Source of the DNA: Adiantum capillus-veneris
Taxonomy: Eukaryota; Streptophyta; Polypodiopsida; Polypodiales; Pteridaceae
Assembly: GCA_014529385.2 (NCBI GenBank)
Contig: CM043944.1
Location: 81,212,384-81,276,383 of the forward strand
Direction of reading: 5' to 3'
Length of the DNA stretch: 64,000 bases
The first letter of the stretch is position 1; the number at the start of each line of letters is the position of its first letter. The notes below the pieces were generated by a model, which searched no databases, was not told where the DNA came from, and was given only the letters and a program-made list of their open reading frames with translations. Made by a program: the position numbers and the translations under genes. This document shows, one piece after another, positions 12,805 through 24,353 of this stretch.

Positions 12805-13694
12805 AAAGAAGTTGTTTGAGGACAAACCGAACGGGCGCCCACCTTATCGGACACCTAGCCGAACACCACATTTGTACTCTATTAATTGTCCGAGCTAGTG
12901 TAGTGATACTCTATGTAATCCTAATTCTAGAGTAGCAGGTCAATTTATTGAGTTGTAATTTTGTCATGACAATTGTAAAGGTCCATGTAAGCCACGGCCA
13001 CATTGGCCATTTACAATGCCCTAGGTATAAAGGTCAATAACTTAATGTGAAAGGAAGGCTTATCTTAGAAGAAGAAGGGAGATCTTAAAATGTACGCTCA
13101 AGCTACGAGCTTCTTTAACGTGTAATCATCGCAATTAATGAATGGGTAATCAGTTTTCAATTCCAAAACTTGTATTGTGTTCCTCTCACTTTGCTCTTTC
13201 ATTCTAGTGTAAGCATTGTCAGTTTTGATGTGGTTCGTGACTACATATTAGTGAGACTTTATAGTCGTTTTGACCATAGGAGAGTGTTTTTAGACCATAG
13301 GAAGACATTTTTGGCATGTTCTGTTACAGTTTTCAGGACCTTTTTTATGATGGATCGTGATTTTGTACCTTGTCGGATTGCGAGAAGACTTGGTAGGATC
13401 ATGTCCCTAGGTGTCCTAGACCTTCTCCTAAAGTTTTCTTGCATTTCAAGTCCGTTCGAGTGCCAAAATGGCGTGATGACCTAGAGCTATGAGAAAGGAC
13501 ATAGGCAGATTTCCCTAATCGTTGAGTGTTGGTTTTCTTGTTGAGCTAGTGTGTTTGCTTGTTAAGGTTTACTTCTTGATATTGACGATCTCAAAGAGTC
13601 TCCGTGCCCCATCCGAGTCACTTTCCTGAGTATTGACATTATTTTAGTACCAAAAAGCTATATTGTAGACGTCCGTCGCGGCGACCTGCTAACA
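12805..13694 (+). repeat. LTR-like block of a gypsy-type element
   Basis: The block ends in CTAACA at 13694 directly before a gypsy-type primer-binding site and contains a TATA-like sequence at 13026. The left border is estimated. Its terminal 370-440 bp recurs twice nearby: directly at about 13940-14345 and inverted at 15405-15765. No gag follows, so this is a solo-like or gutted LTR. Confidence 0.45.
13026..13033 (+). promoter_or_regulatory. TATA-like box in LTR-like block
   Basis: TATAAAGG lies about 670 bp before the LTR end, compatible with a U3 promoter. This is a motif match only. Confidence 0.3.
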
Positions 13695-13713
13695 TTGGCA
13701 CCGTTGTCGAGGA
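13695..13713 (+). promoter_or_regulatory. Degraded gypsy primer-binding site
   Basis: TTGGCACCGTTGTCGAGGA closely resembles the TTGGCGCCGTTGCCGGGGA site that follows the 5' LTR in many plant Athila/Tat-type gypsy elements, and the intact-looking site at 16560. It supports calling the upstream block an LTR. Confidence 0.6.
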
Positions 13714-13939
13714 GAGTTTTGAACGTGCACTATGAGAAGCTTCTTGCTGCTACAAGTTGTAATCCACTTTCCTCCTGGACTAGTAATCAAAATCAATTTT
13801 TGAATAGCACATTGTGTTCCTTGTCTCTTGCTCTACAATTTACGTATAACCATTCTCAATTTACATATAACCATTCTCAATTTTGCTCTATTTTGCAACG
13901 CATTGCTTGTGAGCTAAATGCATTGATTTGAACATTTAA

Positions 13940-14345
13940 ATGATTTTTATGTTTTGACCATGGATAAGTGTTTCTAAGCTTAAGGGAGGCTTTTCCGTAT
14001 AGTTCTATTTCAGTTTTTTGCACATTTTTTATGATGGATCGTGATTTATGTACCTTCCCAGATGGTTGCAAAACTTGATAGGATTGTGCCCATAGGTGCC
14101 GTAATAATTCTCCTTAAGTTTCATTGCATTCCAAATTTGTATGGATGCCAAATAGGCGTGATGACCTAGAGCGGTGAGATTGGACGCATTTTGATTCTCT
14201 GACTAGGAAGTGGTTGATTTTCTTTTGTCATAGTATGAGTAGCTCTCTAAGTTCACTTTGGTGAGATTGACACTCTCATTAAGTATCCGTGCCCCATCCT
14301 GAGTCGCTTCCTCGCATATTGACATTATATTAGTACAAAAATCTA
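13940..14345 (+). repeat. Direct degenerate copy of the 13250-13690 LTR segment
   Basis: Shared landmarks in the same order are gttttgaccat, ATGATGGATCGTGATTT, GCGTGATGACCTAGAGC, CCGTGCCCCATCC and atattgacattat. The copy lies about 690 bp downstream of the first one and is strongly diverged. Confidence 0.75.
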
Positions 14346-14889
14346 TGCTAGACCTTTTTGACATTTGGGGATAATATTTGGCAAGTACATTCTTGAAAAT
14401 ATTTAGCATGTCAAAAAATTGAAAAAAGTTGGTCAAAATAGCCAAATACAGAAACTAGTCAAAAACCGCAAGACAGATAGAAAAACTTGCTTTTGAATGA
14501 CAAAAACTGGTCCAAATCCAAAACTTTTGATATCATAGCATCTAGTAAACATGTTGATTCTAATGGTACCAAGAAAAGTCAATTTGACTTCCAAACATGG
14601 ATCGGGATCCATGTACCTCATGAAAAAAATGTGAATTTTTTTTTGATGAGATTTGAGCAGTAGCTAGGTGGTATGATTTGGAACAACTTTCCCAAAAGAA
14701 CCATATGAAAAAAGGTTGCAAAAAGTGGTCAAAAGAGCCAAAAACAGAACATTGTCAAAACTGTCTCACAGCAGACTGTAGAAGTCAGATTTGGTAGGGC
14801 AAAATCGATTCGAATCAAAAAATATTTGTGGAGAAAGCTACAAAGATCACAAGCTATCAGCACACCAAAAATTCAGATCCAAAAGTGGT

Positions 14890-15404
14890 GGAACATGGAT
14901 CGCGATTCATGCCCCCTAGAGAAATTTTTGGACGGAAACTTTTCCAGCCTGTAGTAGCAGAGACCATTGTAAACAAAGTCCCCAAAGAAATTTTGTTAAA
15001 AAAGTCCAAAAAACTCATGAAAAGAGCCAAAAATAGCTTGAGGTAAAAACCTTAAAATAGACCTAGGGATTCACTTTTGCCTGACCTAAACCAATCCAAA
15101 TCATACAAAAACCATATAGCAAGGATCAATGGACCAAGTGGAAGTTGTGTGCTAAGTTCTATTACCATCTGACACAAAGGTACATGAATCACAATCCATA
15201 GAAATCTTTAGACAGAAATTTTTCTAGCCTGTAGCATAGACCATTGTGAACAAAAGTCCCCAAAGAAATTTTATCAAAAAAGTCCAAAAAAGTTATCAAA
15301 AGGGCCATAAACTGTTCAAGGTGAAAATCTTAAAATAGACTTGTGAATTGACTTTTGCCTGACCTAAACAAGTCCAAATCACACAAAAACCATATAGCAG
15401 GTCG
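14890..15404 (+). repeat. Tandem duplication of an about 290-bp unit
   Basis: The first unit (about 14893-15123) and the second (about 15190-15403) share, in order, TTTTC[C/T]AGCCTGTAG, GTCCCCAAAGAAATTTT, AAAAAAGTCCAAAAAA, CTTTTGCCTGACCTAAAC and AAAAACCATATAGCA. Each starts near a copy of the atggatcg-gattcatg motif that also occurs in the neighbouring LTR copies. Confidence 0.8.
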
Positions 15405-15765
15405 CTGCAACGAACGTCTGCAACATAGCTTTTTGATACTAACATAATGTCAATACTCAAGGAAGTGACTTGGATGGGGCACGGAGACTCTTTGACATCG
15501 TTAATCTCAAGAAGTGAACCTTAACAAGCAAACACACTAGCTCAACAAGAAAACCAACACTCAATGATTAGGGAAATCTGCCTATGTTCTTTCTCACAGC
15601 TCTAGGTCATCATGTCATTTTGACACTCGAACGGACTCGAAATGCAACAAAACTTTAGGAGGAGGTCTAGGACACCTAGGGACACTATCCCACCAAGTCT
15701 GGTCGCAATCCGACAAGGTACCAAAATCAAAATCCATCATTAAAAAGGTCCTAAAATCCCTTCTT
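15405..15765 (-). repeat. Inverted copy of the LTR-like 3' segment
   Basis: Read on the minus strand, this stretch matches 13325-13690: the terminal gcgacctgcta, the CCGTGCCCCATCC block, CCTAATC-TTGAGTGTTGG, and CTAGGTGTCCTAGACCT. Homology stops exactly where the LTR of the + copy ends, and no primer-binding site follows. The arms of this inverted pair are about 1.7 kb apart. Confidence 0.8.
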
Positions 15766-15953
15766 GAAAAAAATTTGTTAATCATTCATACACTATTACA
15801 TGCATATTTTACAGTACACTAGCATGTCCACTCTTAGGAACTTCATATTTTTTACATTACCATGCATAGAAGGGTTTCACTCTTGCATAAGCACTCAAAG
15901 GGAGTTTCTGATTAATTGTCCAAGATTGCAAGTTGGTGAATTTTAAATTTTTT

Positions 15954-16257
15954 TGTTGTTAACCCTCACGCACATTCCTATCACCTAAGACGGACGTCAT
16001 ATTATTTATTTGGTAGAGTCAGGTACCGGACTTGTCGATCCAATAGAAAAAGGGTAAGAGTGATCGCGGATGAGAGGTGCACTCTAACTGGAACATTCAA
16101 GGGATTAGTTGGCTAAGCATGGGTGCCCAAGTGTAAATGGGGCGAGCTCATATAAAAGTCAACTAAACCTAAAATTCACTTATTCTCTCATTTGTGCAAT
16201 TGAATAGTGCTCTTGCTCCATCTCCATCTTCTTCTTTTTCATCTCCTTTGTGTGTGT

Positions 16258-16326
<69 letters not shown>

Positions 16327-16557
16327 AGAGTGTGTGTGATTGAGCATTGCGACGGTGGCACGACGGCGGCGAGGCGGTTGAGCGCGGCGTAGCGGCGTCT
16401 CCCTCTTCTTCGTGGCGAGGAATCCTCCACGACAGCAAGCGTAGAGCCGTGAGTGACACACCATCGCCAGCTTTGAGCTTACTAGTTTAGGCTAGTTGCG
16501 TCCTTGGAGCCATGTGTGGCTTGCACATAGTGTATCGGCAAGTCCCTTGCATTGACA
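15954..16557 (+). repeat. Candidate 5' LTR of gypsy element Gyp-B
   Basis: The block starts TGTTGTTAACC and ends ..TTGACA three bases before a clear primer-binding site. It contains CATATAAAAG near 16150, a plausible TATA box. The candidate 3' LTR of the related Gyp-D starts TGATGTTAACG (59720), supporting this start. I could not find the matching 3' LTR of Gyp-B, so the borders are provisional. Confidence 0.45.
16249..16330. repeat. Compound (TG)n(GA)n microsatellite within the LTR
   Basis: TG/CG-interrupted run at about 16249-16304 followed by a GA run to about 16330. It creates spurious Thr-His repeat ORFs on the minus strand. Confidence 0.95.
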
Positions 16558-16559
16558 CG

Positions 16560-16578
16560 TTGGCGCCGCTACCGGGGA
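16560..16578 (+). promoter_or_regulatory. Primer-binding site of Gyp-B
   Basis: TTGGCGCCGCTACCGGGGA differs in two positions from TTGGCGCCGTTGCCGGGGA, the site typical of Athila/Tat-like plant gypsy elements. It would anneal to a tRNA 3' end to start minus-strand cDNA synthesis. Confidence 0.75.
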
Positions 16579-17382
16579 AATGGCATACACTAAGCTTGAA
16601 TGACACTCTGTGCTTCTTTGTGGTGCAATTTCAATTGTAGGAAAGGTAGAGAAGGAAGGTGTGTGGGTTGAGAAGAAGGAGTTTGTTTTGCTACTATGTA
16701 TTATTTTGTTAATAAGGAATTGAAAGGTACTGTGTTTTCTTTGTTAATAAGGTTTTGAAAGGTGCTGTGTTTTCTCTGTTGATAAGGTGTTAGTATTAAG
16801 GTTGTAGATCAATAATGTTAGTTTTGTGTAAAGTACAATAAGTAAAACTGTTAGCTAGTGAGTTGTTGTAGTAGTGTGTTGGTGTGTAACAATAACTGTA
16901 TCAGTGGTAAGTAGGTAGGTTAGGTGTGTGTGTGCTCACGCGCACATCATGGCCGCGGCGACCTTATCCCAAAAAAAAAAGAATTAAAAATAAAGATAAA
17001 AATTTAAACTTTTAAAGGTAGGACCGGGATCAAGAATATCCATTAGACCCAAGCCCAGACCCAAGACCAGACCCAAGCCCAAGCTCACGCTCAGGCTCAA
17101 GCCTCAGTCGTCCTGTAAAATTACGTATTTTAGCCTCACACGTAGCTAAAAATTGACCTTTTCGAGGGCCAACGGAGCTTCAGGTGACCGAACGTTGTGC
17201 TATAAAGCACACCATGACCCTCTGAGTGATACACTTGTTTCAAGCTTTCACACACTTTAATCAAACAACCAATCATTAATAATATTAAAAAACATCAAAA
17301 AATGAGTGAAAACGAACGCTTAAAAAAGTAAGCGGTTAATCTTTGAGGTTATTCGTCGACGCTTGTAGGGTGCCAAAGGCAC
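16579..17382 (+). other. Gyp-B 5' untranslated leader
   Basis: Non-coding leader between primer-binding site and gag. It contains a GT-rich part (16660-16930), an A-rich run near 16970, and a short 'cccaagcccagaccc' tandem repeat (about 17045-17110). Confidence 0.5.
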
Positions 17383-20300
17383 ATGCATCTGCGCTCTGGT
17401 TGTGTGCTAGAGATGGAGCAACTAGAGAGAATTTTGACTTGTGCGAGTTCTCAATATCCACCTATCTTAGGTTCCGGGCCCTCGGCGGGGACCCAAGGTA
17501 GTACAAACCAAGACCCAAACATTGCGGGGCTAGTGACTCTTCCTCTGACTACAACATCATGGAGGGTTTCCCAATGCCTAATCACGATAGCTCAAGACAA
17601 GACATGCATACCATGGGCCCACGGTCCAAGCCGAGCGTGCTTAGCCGCTTGAAGGAAACCTTTAGTAGAGCCACTCGCTCCAAACATGGAGCTAATGATG
17701 TAAATGAGGGGGGTGGGGAAGTAAATTTACCATTCATGATCAATGTAGACCCTATGCCCTTAGAGAATGTGCACGTGAATATTCCATTCATTGCACCCCA
17801 TGAATCTTCAAACTATTCCCCTCTGAGGTTATATTACCTGATGGTAGAAGCCTTGCCGAAGTGCAAGAGGTTGAGCGATATATCATCGCGGCCAGGGAAA
17901 AGGAAATCAAGAGCTTACGCAAGGCGGAGCAATGAAGAGAGTTAAAAGCGAAAGATCCTATGTCAATATCTTTGTTAGGAGAGCAATCGAGTGCTCTTGA
18001 ATTAGCGACCACTAAGAGTCAACCCATAGAGAGCCACATTGCATCTAGTTCAAAGGACACCCCTAGCACCTCAAGCTTAGATGGAGCGTTCCTAAATGAG
18101 AACTGGGAGTACAAACTACAAACGGAAACTCTAACCGACCTATACACAGGTCACACCTATCACATGGGTTGGTTAGATGTCCTACAATCCACAATGGGTG
18201 CTACTAGTGTGGAGGATCAACAACAAAGAGTTTGTGAGGTCATCCATAGGGTCATTGAGTTAGAGAGACAGAACAAGGGGATCAACATGCTTTCAACGGG
18301 TGTCATGATATTCTTGGATATAGGAAAGACTAAACAACCGACCTTATTGAATATGGAAACTTCCTCGGTAAGTTCGATGGATCCTCCATATGTTGTTTTG
18401 CTAGGCGTGTCAGTGCAATCTGAGCCCACCAGTGATAGATTTATCTTTTCAAGTCTAGCTCATCTTTCCCTTGATGACACCACGACTACCATGCCTACCC
18501 CAATGATGGGCATTCCGAGAAACATACCATGGATCTCATTTGTTAGTAAAGCACCACTACATGGTAGCTCAATGCCTGCAACAGTACCTACAAGTGTGTA
18601 CCAATCATATGCACCTATTGGTCATCGTACTCATGTAGCCCCTACCCCTCCCATTGTTTCAACTAACTATTCTCCACAACCACAACAACCAAGTTCTTAT
18701 TTCCATGGGACCATACCGGCTAGCATTAGCATGTCACATCCGATGTCTGCTATGCCTAGGGCCACACATATGAACTTTGGGCCACCACATGGCACAACAT
18801 CGTACCCAACGTGGAACCCAAGGGCTTCCTATGTGCCAAGCCCAATGCCAATACCTACTCCACATATAGTCTCTGGAGCACCTTCACCCATGGTGCCTGC
18901 TCACTTAGGTGACTTGGCAACATTTTCTCAATCTATTGCTGAGAATATGCGTAACACGCCTGATAGAGAGCCTAGAAGTAAAGCAGTACAAATAGCCAAG
19001 CTCACACAAAAATTTAGTGGAGACGGGGATGTGAGAAATCATATCGAAGTGTTTGAACAAATATGCGATTCTCAAGAAGAACACAATGACCTACATAAGA
19101 GTAATTCTTTAAGCCTAACCTTAAGTGGAAAGGCTGGGATTGTTATAGAACCCTAACGATGGAAGAAAAAACGATTTACCCTACTCTTAGGAGACTGTTC
19201 TTGAAAGAATACATACAAGAGGGAGTGCTTTGGGGTGTTGCCTCTCAGCTCCAGAAAGCCCAATGAGAGGAAGGAGAGTCGGTGAGAGACTTTATTAGTC
19301 ACTTGAAGCATTTGAATTCTCGTTGTAATCCAAATGAGCACTTCAATAATAATCAATTTCTTGATAGATTCATTAGGGGATTACGACATGAGGAAATCTA
19401 CAATGGTCTAGTCATTAGAGGTATCACCACTTGGGAAGCAGTCACCACCAATGCAATCCAATTAGAGGATAATTTAATAATTCAACGAGAAAGAGTGTCT
19501 GTTGAGTCTACATCTATTAGCTCGCAATCATCGAGGCATCAGCCAATGACCCTAAAGCCTATTGCTAAGGAGCCAAAGATATCTGAGATGACTTTAGCAG
19601 ATCTCACCAAGGCCATTCAAGAGAGTCTTAGAGGCAATTTTGCTCCGCAAAACAATCATATGTATCCAAGAAGGGAGCAACAATGGTGCTTGGTATGCTA
19701 TGGACCTCATAGTACCATTGAATGCCCTACTTTTAGAGTAAAATTCAATGGGAATTGCAATGCCTATGGAAGGTATGGTTATCAATCTAAGGATTGCATA
19801 GTATTTAAGCGCGCGATGGCCAATAGACCAACCTTAGCATGGACAGACACACCTCAAGTGCGTCCATTGATACCGGCCCCACCTCTTGAACAAACAGCAC
19901 AACACATGGTCCCTGGGGCCCAAAACGTTGTTCAAACAACACCCTTACCACCTCCAATGCTAGGACCGCAACCACCATATCCAAGAATCACTTTTGTGAA
20001 TCAAGTGGGTTGTGAGTCATCTATTGCTTTTTTGGAAGGCTGTGAGGAAGATATAGATCCTAATATTTCCTATGAGATGGATGTGCTTGAAGAAAGTCCA
20101 TAATACTACATGGTGGACTATTGGGGACAACTCAAACCTGTCTATCAAGTAGTTTCTCTTGCTGCAAGAGGCTAAAATATCAATTACACTGCTAAGAGAC
20201 CACCTCTTCAATGCTATGCGTGTGGAGGTCCACATCGTGTGGCCGAGTGTCCTATTAGGCTACAAAAGAACGCCACACTAATGCAAACCAATTAAGCCAG

Positions 20301-20593
20301 CACGTCTACAATGCCGATACTCATGTGTAATCGATGTGGCATAGATCATTTGATTGCCCAATGTCCAAATAATCCAAATGCACCGAACACCATTGAACTT
20401 GACTGAGGTTACCGAGGAGCCATCACAAAGTACACCTGTGGTACCAGTAAATGTACTCACACGATCGATGCTCCAAAAACAAAATTATATTCTTGAGGAA
20501 AGAGACACGGCATCAATTGCCCAATCTCAAAACACGAAGGAAGAGATCGCAAAAAGTAGTGAAGTCAAGACCCCAGTTCAAAGACCAACATAG
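17383..20593 (+). pseudogene. Gyp-B gag polyprotein, disrupted
   Basis: The coding trace starts with MHLRSGCVL, an LRSG start seen in Athila/Tat-like gag, then shifts frame into 17559-17945 and 17960-19156. The capsid-like part is KLTQKFSGDGDVRNHIEVFE near 19000, followed after a stop and frame change by ESVRDFISHLKHLNSRCNP (19275-19340). The long proline- and methionine-rich segment 18480-18900 is a disordered linker. The nucleocapsid end has zinc-knuckle-like motifs: CLVCYGPHSTIEC (about 19688), CYACGGPHRVAEC (about 20216) and CNRCGIDHLIAQC (about 20329). Several stops and frameshifts make it non-functional. It would have formed the virus-like particle. Confidence 0.8.
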
Positions 20594-22128
20594 GGACTGG
20601 TGACGACCCCGTATATATGAACGACGTTGTGAAGAGGATTCTGATTCAAGTGAAACCATGGAGACCAAAATGACCACTAAGATAGAAACCAACAAGTAAG
20701 ATCTTCATGAGCCACAATGGCGAGGATCCAAGAAGAAGATAGGAACTTATCAAAACCCTACAGAGGAGATCGAGCGAGTCGAGCAATTAAGGAGTTTGGT
20801 AGAAGATACCCAAAGGGAACTAGAACCTACACCTAGGCAGATTCAAATTACAGACACCGTGTTCCCTACGCAACAACAGCCTCACCAAATCCATAGACCC
20901 TTAGCCATACCTAGTGTTATCCAAGAAGAAAGTGACTTAAAGTCATGGGAAAGTGGGGGTACTCACTTCTTGATGGAAAGAATGTTTACAAAGGGACTAC
21001 CTAATCCTATAAAAGAAATGGAGATCCCATCTTCCCCAGTCAAGGGATTGAAGCCCAAAAGGTGCCGTTAAACATTGCCAAATTGAGGATTTCATGTATG
21101 ACACCACAGTTCAATCGGCCCCATTGCAGTATTGTTACACATGTAAAGCGGACACTGATGTTGGGGAAGATTCTCCTTATATGGATGTACTACCTAGGAT
21201 GACTGAGTCGGACAATGTGGATTGGGTCCACCTAGCAACAACAATAGACACTTGGGGAAACAGGGGGACAACCTTGGTAACACCTGAGGGGGATGAAAAG
21301 CCACCACTCGTACCCTTAAATATGCTAGAAGCAATGCATATAGCTTCTGATGAGCTACAAGATGAAGGTTTGACTGGCATTGGAACCACTAGCGCCTCAC
21401 AAGACTATAGCCCACACGATTTGGGTTCAAAATCATCAATTGAAAGTGACTCTGTGGGGACGAAGAACCTGAGTTAAATCTTAGTGAAAATGTGGGGACA
21501 AACCATTTAGGGCCCAGTGGTACCCCAGATGACAATCTATCCAAGGGAGCAGAAGACACAAGAAGCGATTCATCTAGTGACTCTTTACTAGAGATCGGTT
21601 GTAATAAAAAATTAGACAAGAAGAGTAAGAGATATAAGAGGCGACGATATCGAGCAAATGTGCGTGCTAGAATAAATGAAAAGAAATCTACTACAGAATG
21701 GCTTAATTATATAGGGGCATGTGATCTTCATCGAAAGTTGGTAAATAACTGGGGTGAATACCTTCAAAGCATTATGTGGTGTAGTCCACAACCCATTGAC
21801 ATCGCACAACTAGAGGCTACAAAGAAGACAAATTTGAGTTGTACTGTAAGACCTAGGGTAACTGAACATAGGATCCTCCTCCCTACCGCCCCTTATATAG
21901 GCCGAGCTCCTAGCTCTTGCCCTAAGCGGATCCCCAGTCCGCAGGTTGGGCCTTGCCCCGTAGGACCCTTGTTCTGACACGTACCGTAAGGAGACGACAA
22001 AATTGAGAGTTAGCTCAACAACAAAAGGAATCGAAAGTGAAATCATAGTCCACAGAACAACAGGACCCCATAGACTTACACCCTACACCTGAACTTTCAA
22101 ATCCTACACCACAGAGGAACGTAAGGTT
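20594..22128 (+). pseudogene. Gyp-B gag-pol linker, decayed; no protease recognised
   Basis: Open pieces at 20796-21071, 21094-21477 and 21492-21977 encode acidic, Ser/Asp-rich polypeptides and then a basic segment (KKSKRYKRRRYRANVRAR). I searched by eye for D-[TS]-G and ILG-type protease motifs and found none. In most plant gypsy elements the protease lies here. In Gyp-B the only protease-like domain that I can see lies after integrase (35400). Confidence 0.5.
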
Positions 22129-23441
22129 TTGTATACAAAGGCTCAAAGAAAACCTATCGATGGAAGCAATGGAGTCTATGATGGTCCAGTGATAGTTAAG
22201 GAAATAGAGTTAGCAGACCCAGGAGAAGAGTCCAAACCTGTTTTCATTGCCCAAGATCTGACAAAGACTGAGGAGTGGGTACTTAAAGAACTTCTCAAGG
22301 AATTTAGGGATATATTTTATCATGATATGAAAGGTGTTTCATCTTCCGTAGTGCAACACACAATCTCCATGAATAGCATGGCTAAACCAATTCAGCAACG
22401 ACCCTACCCAATGAATCCTAAATATGCAAAAATCATTCAGGAAGAGATTGAAAAGCTTATGAAATGTGAATTCATATACCCTATCGAGCACTCAGAATGG
22501 GTGTTTCCAATAGTGATTGTGCCAAAAAAGAATGGGAAACTCAGAGTGTACGTGGATCTCAGGAAGGTCAATGCCACCACTAGGAGGGACCATTACCCCT
22601 TGCCATATTCAGAACATGTCCTTGAAAGAGTTACAGGGAAGGAAGCTTATAGCTTTTTACATGGGTAATCTGGCTACAATCAAACCACAATTGGGCTGGA
22701 GGATCAAGCTAAAACAACCTTTATAACTGATTTGGAGTGTTCGTATTCTGTGTTATGGCTTTTGGCTTAACCAATGCTCCTGCTACCTTTCAAAGATTAA
22801 TAAATACTACGTTTAGAGAATATTTGAGGGAGTTTTGCGAAGTTTTCTTAGATGACCTTTGTGTTTATTCCTCTTAGAAAGAACATCTATCATGCGTACG
22901 AAAAGTGTTTGAGAAGTGCAGATTGTATCGCATCTCCTTAAACCCTTTCAAATGCCAATTTTGGGTTAAACATGGAGTCATTTTAGGCATATAGTGTCCA
23001 AAAATGGGATTTCCGCATATGAGAGCAAAATTAAAGCCATTGTTGAACTTCCACCTCCTACAAACTATAAAGGAATTCAAAGGTTCATGGGCCATGTTGG
23101 TTATTACCGACGGTTTATTTTAAACTTTGCCGAGATAGCTCGTCTTTTGTACAAGCTTCTTATTGAGTTCCAATGGACCGCGGAGTGTGACCATGCTTAT
23201 GAGTCATTGAAAAAGACCTTGACTAGCACTCCTATTCTACCAGTGATCGATTGGAATGTAATTTTCCATGTGCATATTGATGCATCGAACTTTGCTATTG
23301 GGTGTGTTCTAGCTCAACCAGGAGAACATAAACTGGACTACCCCATTAGCTTTGCAAGTCATCAATTGAATGATGCTGAGAGAAACTACACCACTACAGA
23401 GTAAAAAGATTTAGGTATGATTTATGCAGTGAAGAAATTTC
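22129..23441 (+). pseudogene. Gyp-B reverse transcriptase and start of RNase H, disrupted
   Basis: The region opens with KEIELADPGEESKPVFIAQD and LLKEFRDIF, followed by the RT signatures VIVPKKNGKLRVYVDLRK and YPLPYSEHVLERVTGKEAYS. The first catalytic motif reads FLHG where FLDG is expected, then a stop follows at 22666-22668. After a frame change MAFGLTNAPATFQR and the catalytic VFLDDLCVYS box (about 22840-22870) are present. The connection domain and RNase H start lie in 22994-23404 (FHVHIDASNFAIGCVLAQPG, YTTTE followed by a stop). The reading AVKKF is cut at 23441 by Cop-1 and resumes at 29927. It is inactive through loss of an Asp, stops and insertion. Confidence 0.85.
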
Positions 23442-24187
23442 TGTTAGGAAATAGGACGTAGCTAAATAGATATTTGAGTAGATTACTTAATGGAGAGAGG
23501 TAGATTTCACACACAAGATATTATAGAGTAGAGAGAGAGACAGTAAACACGATATACGTGGTTCACCCAATGTGGGCTACGTCCACAGGAAAGCAACCAC
23601 TCAATGGCTTTAGCACTTCAAAAGAAGAAGTAGTTTACAAAGGGATTAAACCCTTAATAGAGCTCCCGCCTTGCTTCACTCTCACCTCCTCACACTCACC
23701 TTGTTGCATCCACTTCACACTATGAAATGTGTATAGAAATGGCCTCCTTTTATAGGCCAAAAGGGCTGCCCTCTCTCATAAGAGGCAGCCATGTGTAGCC
23801 GCCCTTGTGTAGATAAGTCCAAATCAGACCCTTCAATCCGCCCATGTGTGGCTGCCCTTGAGAAGACAAGTCCGCTTTTGAATTTGGCACCGGCCACCGG
23901 CCATTGACTTCTGACTACCGGCCATCGGCCAACCAACCGGTTGTTTTCTGACCACTTTTCGGCCGCCGTCCGGCCATAATACTTCCGCGAAAAAGAATAT
24001 TCCGGTGAAAGAAAAAGTCTCGGGGGAGGCCCCTAAAGTTGCCTCTGATTTCTTTCGGCGTGAAAATTTTTGTTTCCGACGAGTGATTTTCCTTCACGCA
24101 CGATGGCTTCTCCTCATAATGGGGGCCTTACAAATGTGCGCTTTTACCACAGAAGATTACAAGGTAAATCTGGCTCCATACTTAACA
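23442..24187 (-). repeat. Cop-1 3' LTR
   Basis: 746 bp, TG..CA bounded, similar along its length to the LTRs at 29264, 34082 and 53182. On the minus strand it carries CCTATAAAAGG near 23750 as a TATA box and a GC-rich CCGGCCA-type minisatellite (about 23885-23945). Confidence 0.92.
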
Positions 24188-24353
24188 ATCTCCCACTTGG
24201 AGACTGGTCTCAAAACCAAACCTGTGACTGCTTTCCATCCTGGCTTCTTATCCTTGAATGCCGATTGAGTATGAGCAAAGCTCAACTTCTCCTTGTTGAC
24301 CACCTTTGTAAACATGTCTGCAGGATTTTCACTTGTATGTACCTTTCCTAGCT

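Noticed and set aside
13170-13484. 104-codon plus-strand ORF
   Set aside because: Lies in the LTR-like repeat; the direct and inverted copies do not keep the frame.
16169-16464. Thr-His and Ser-Leu repeat ORFs on the minus strand
   Set aside because: Translations of the (TG)n(GA)n microsatellite in the Gyp-B LTR.
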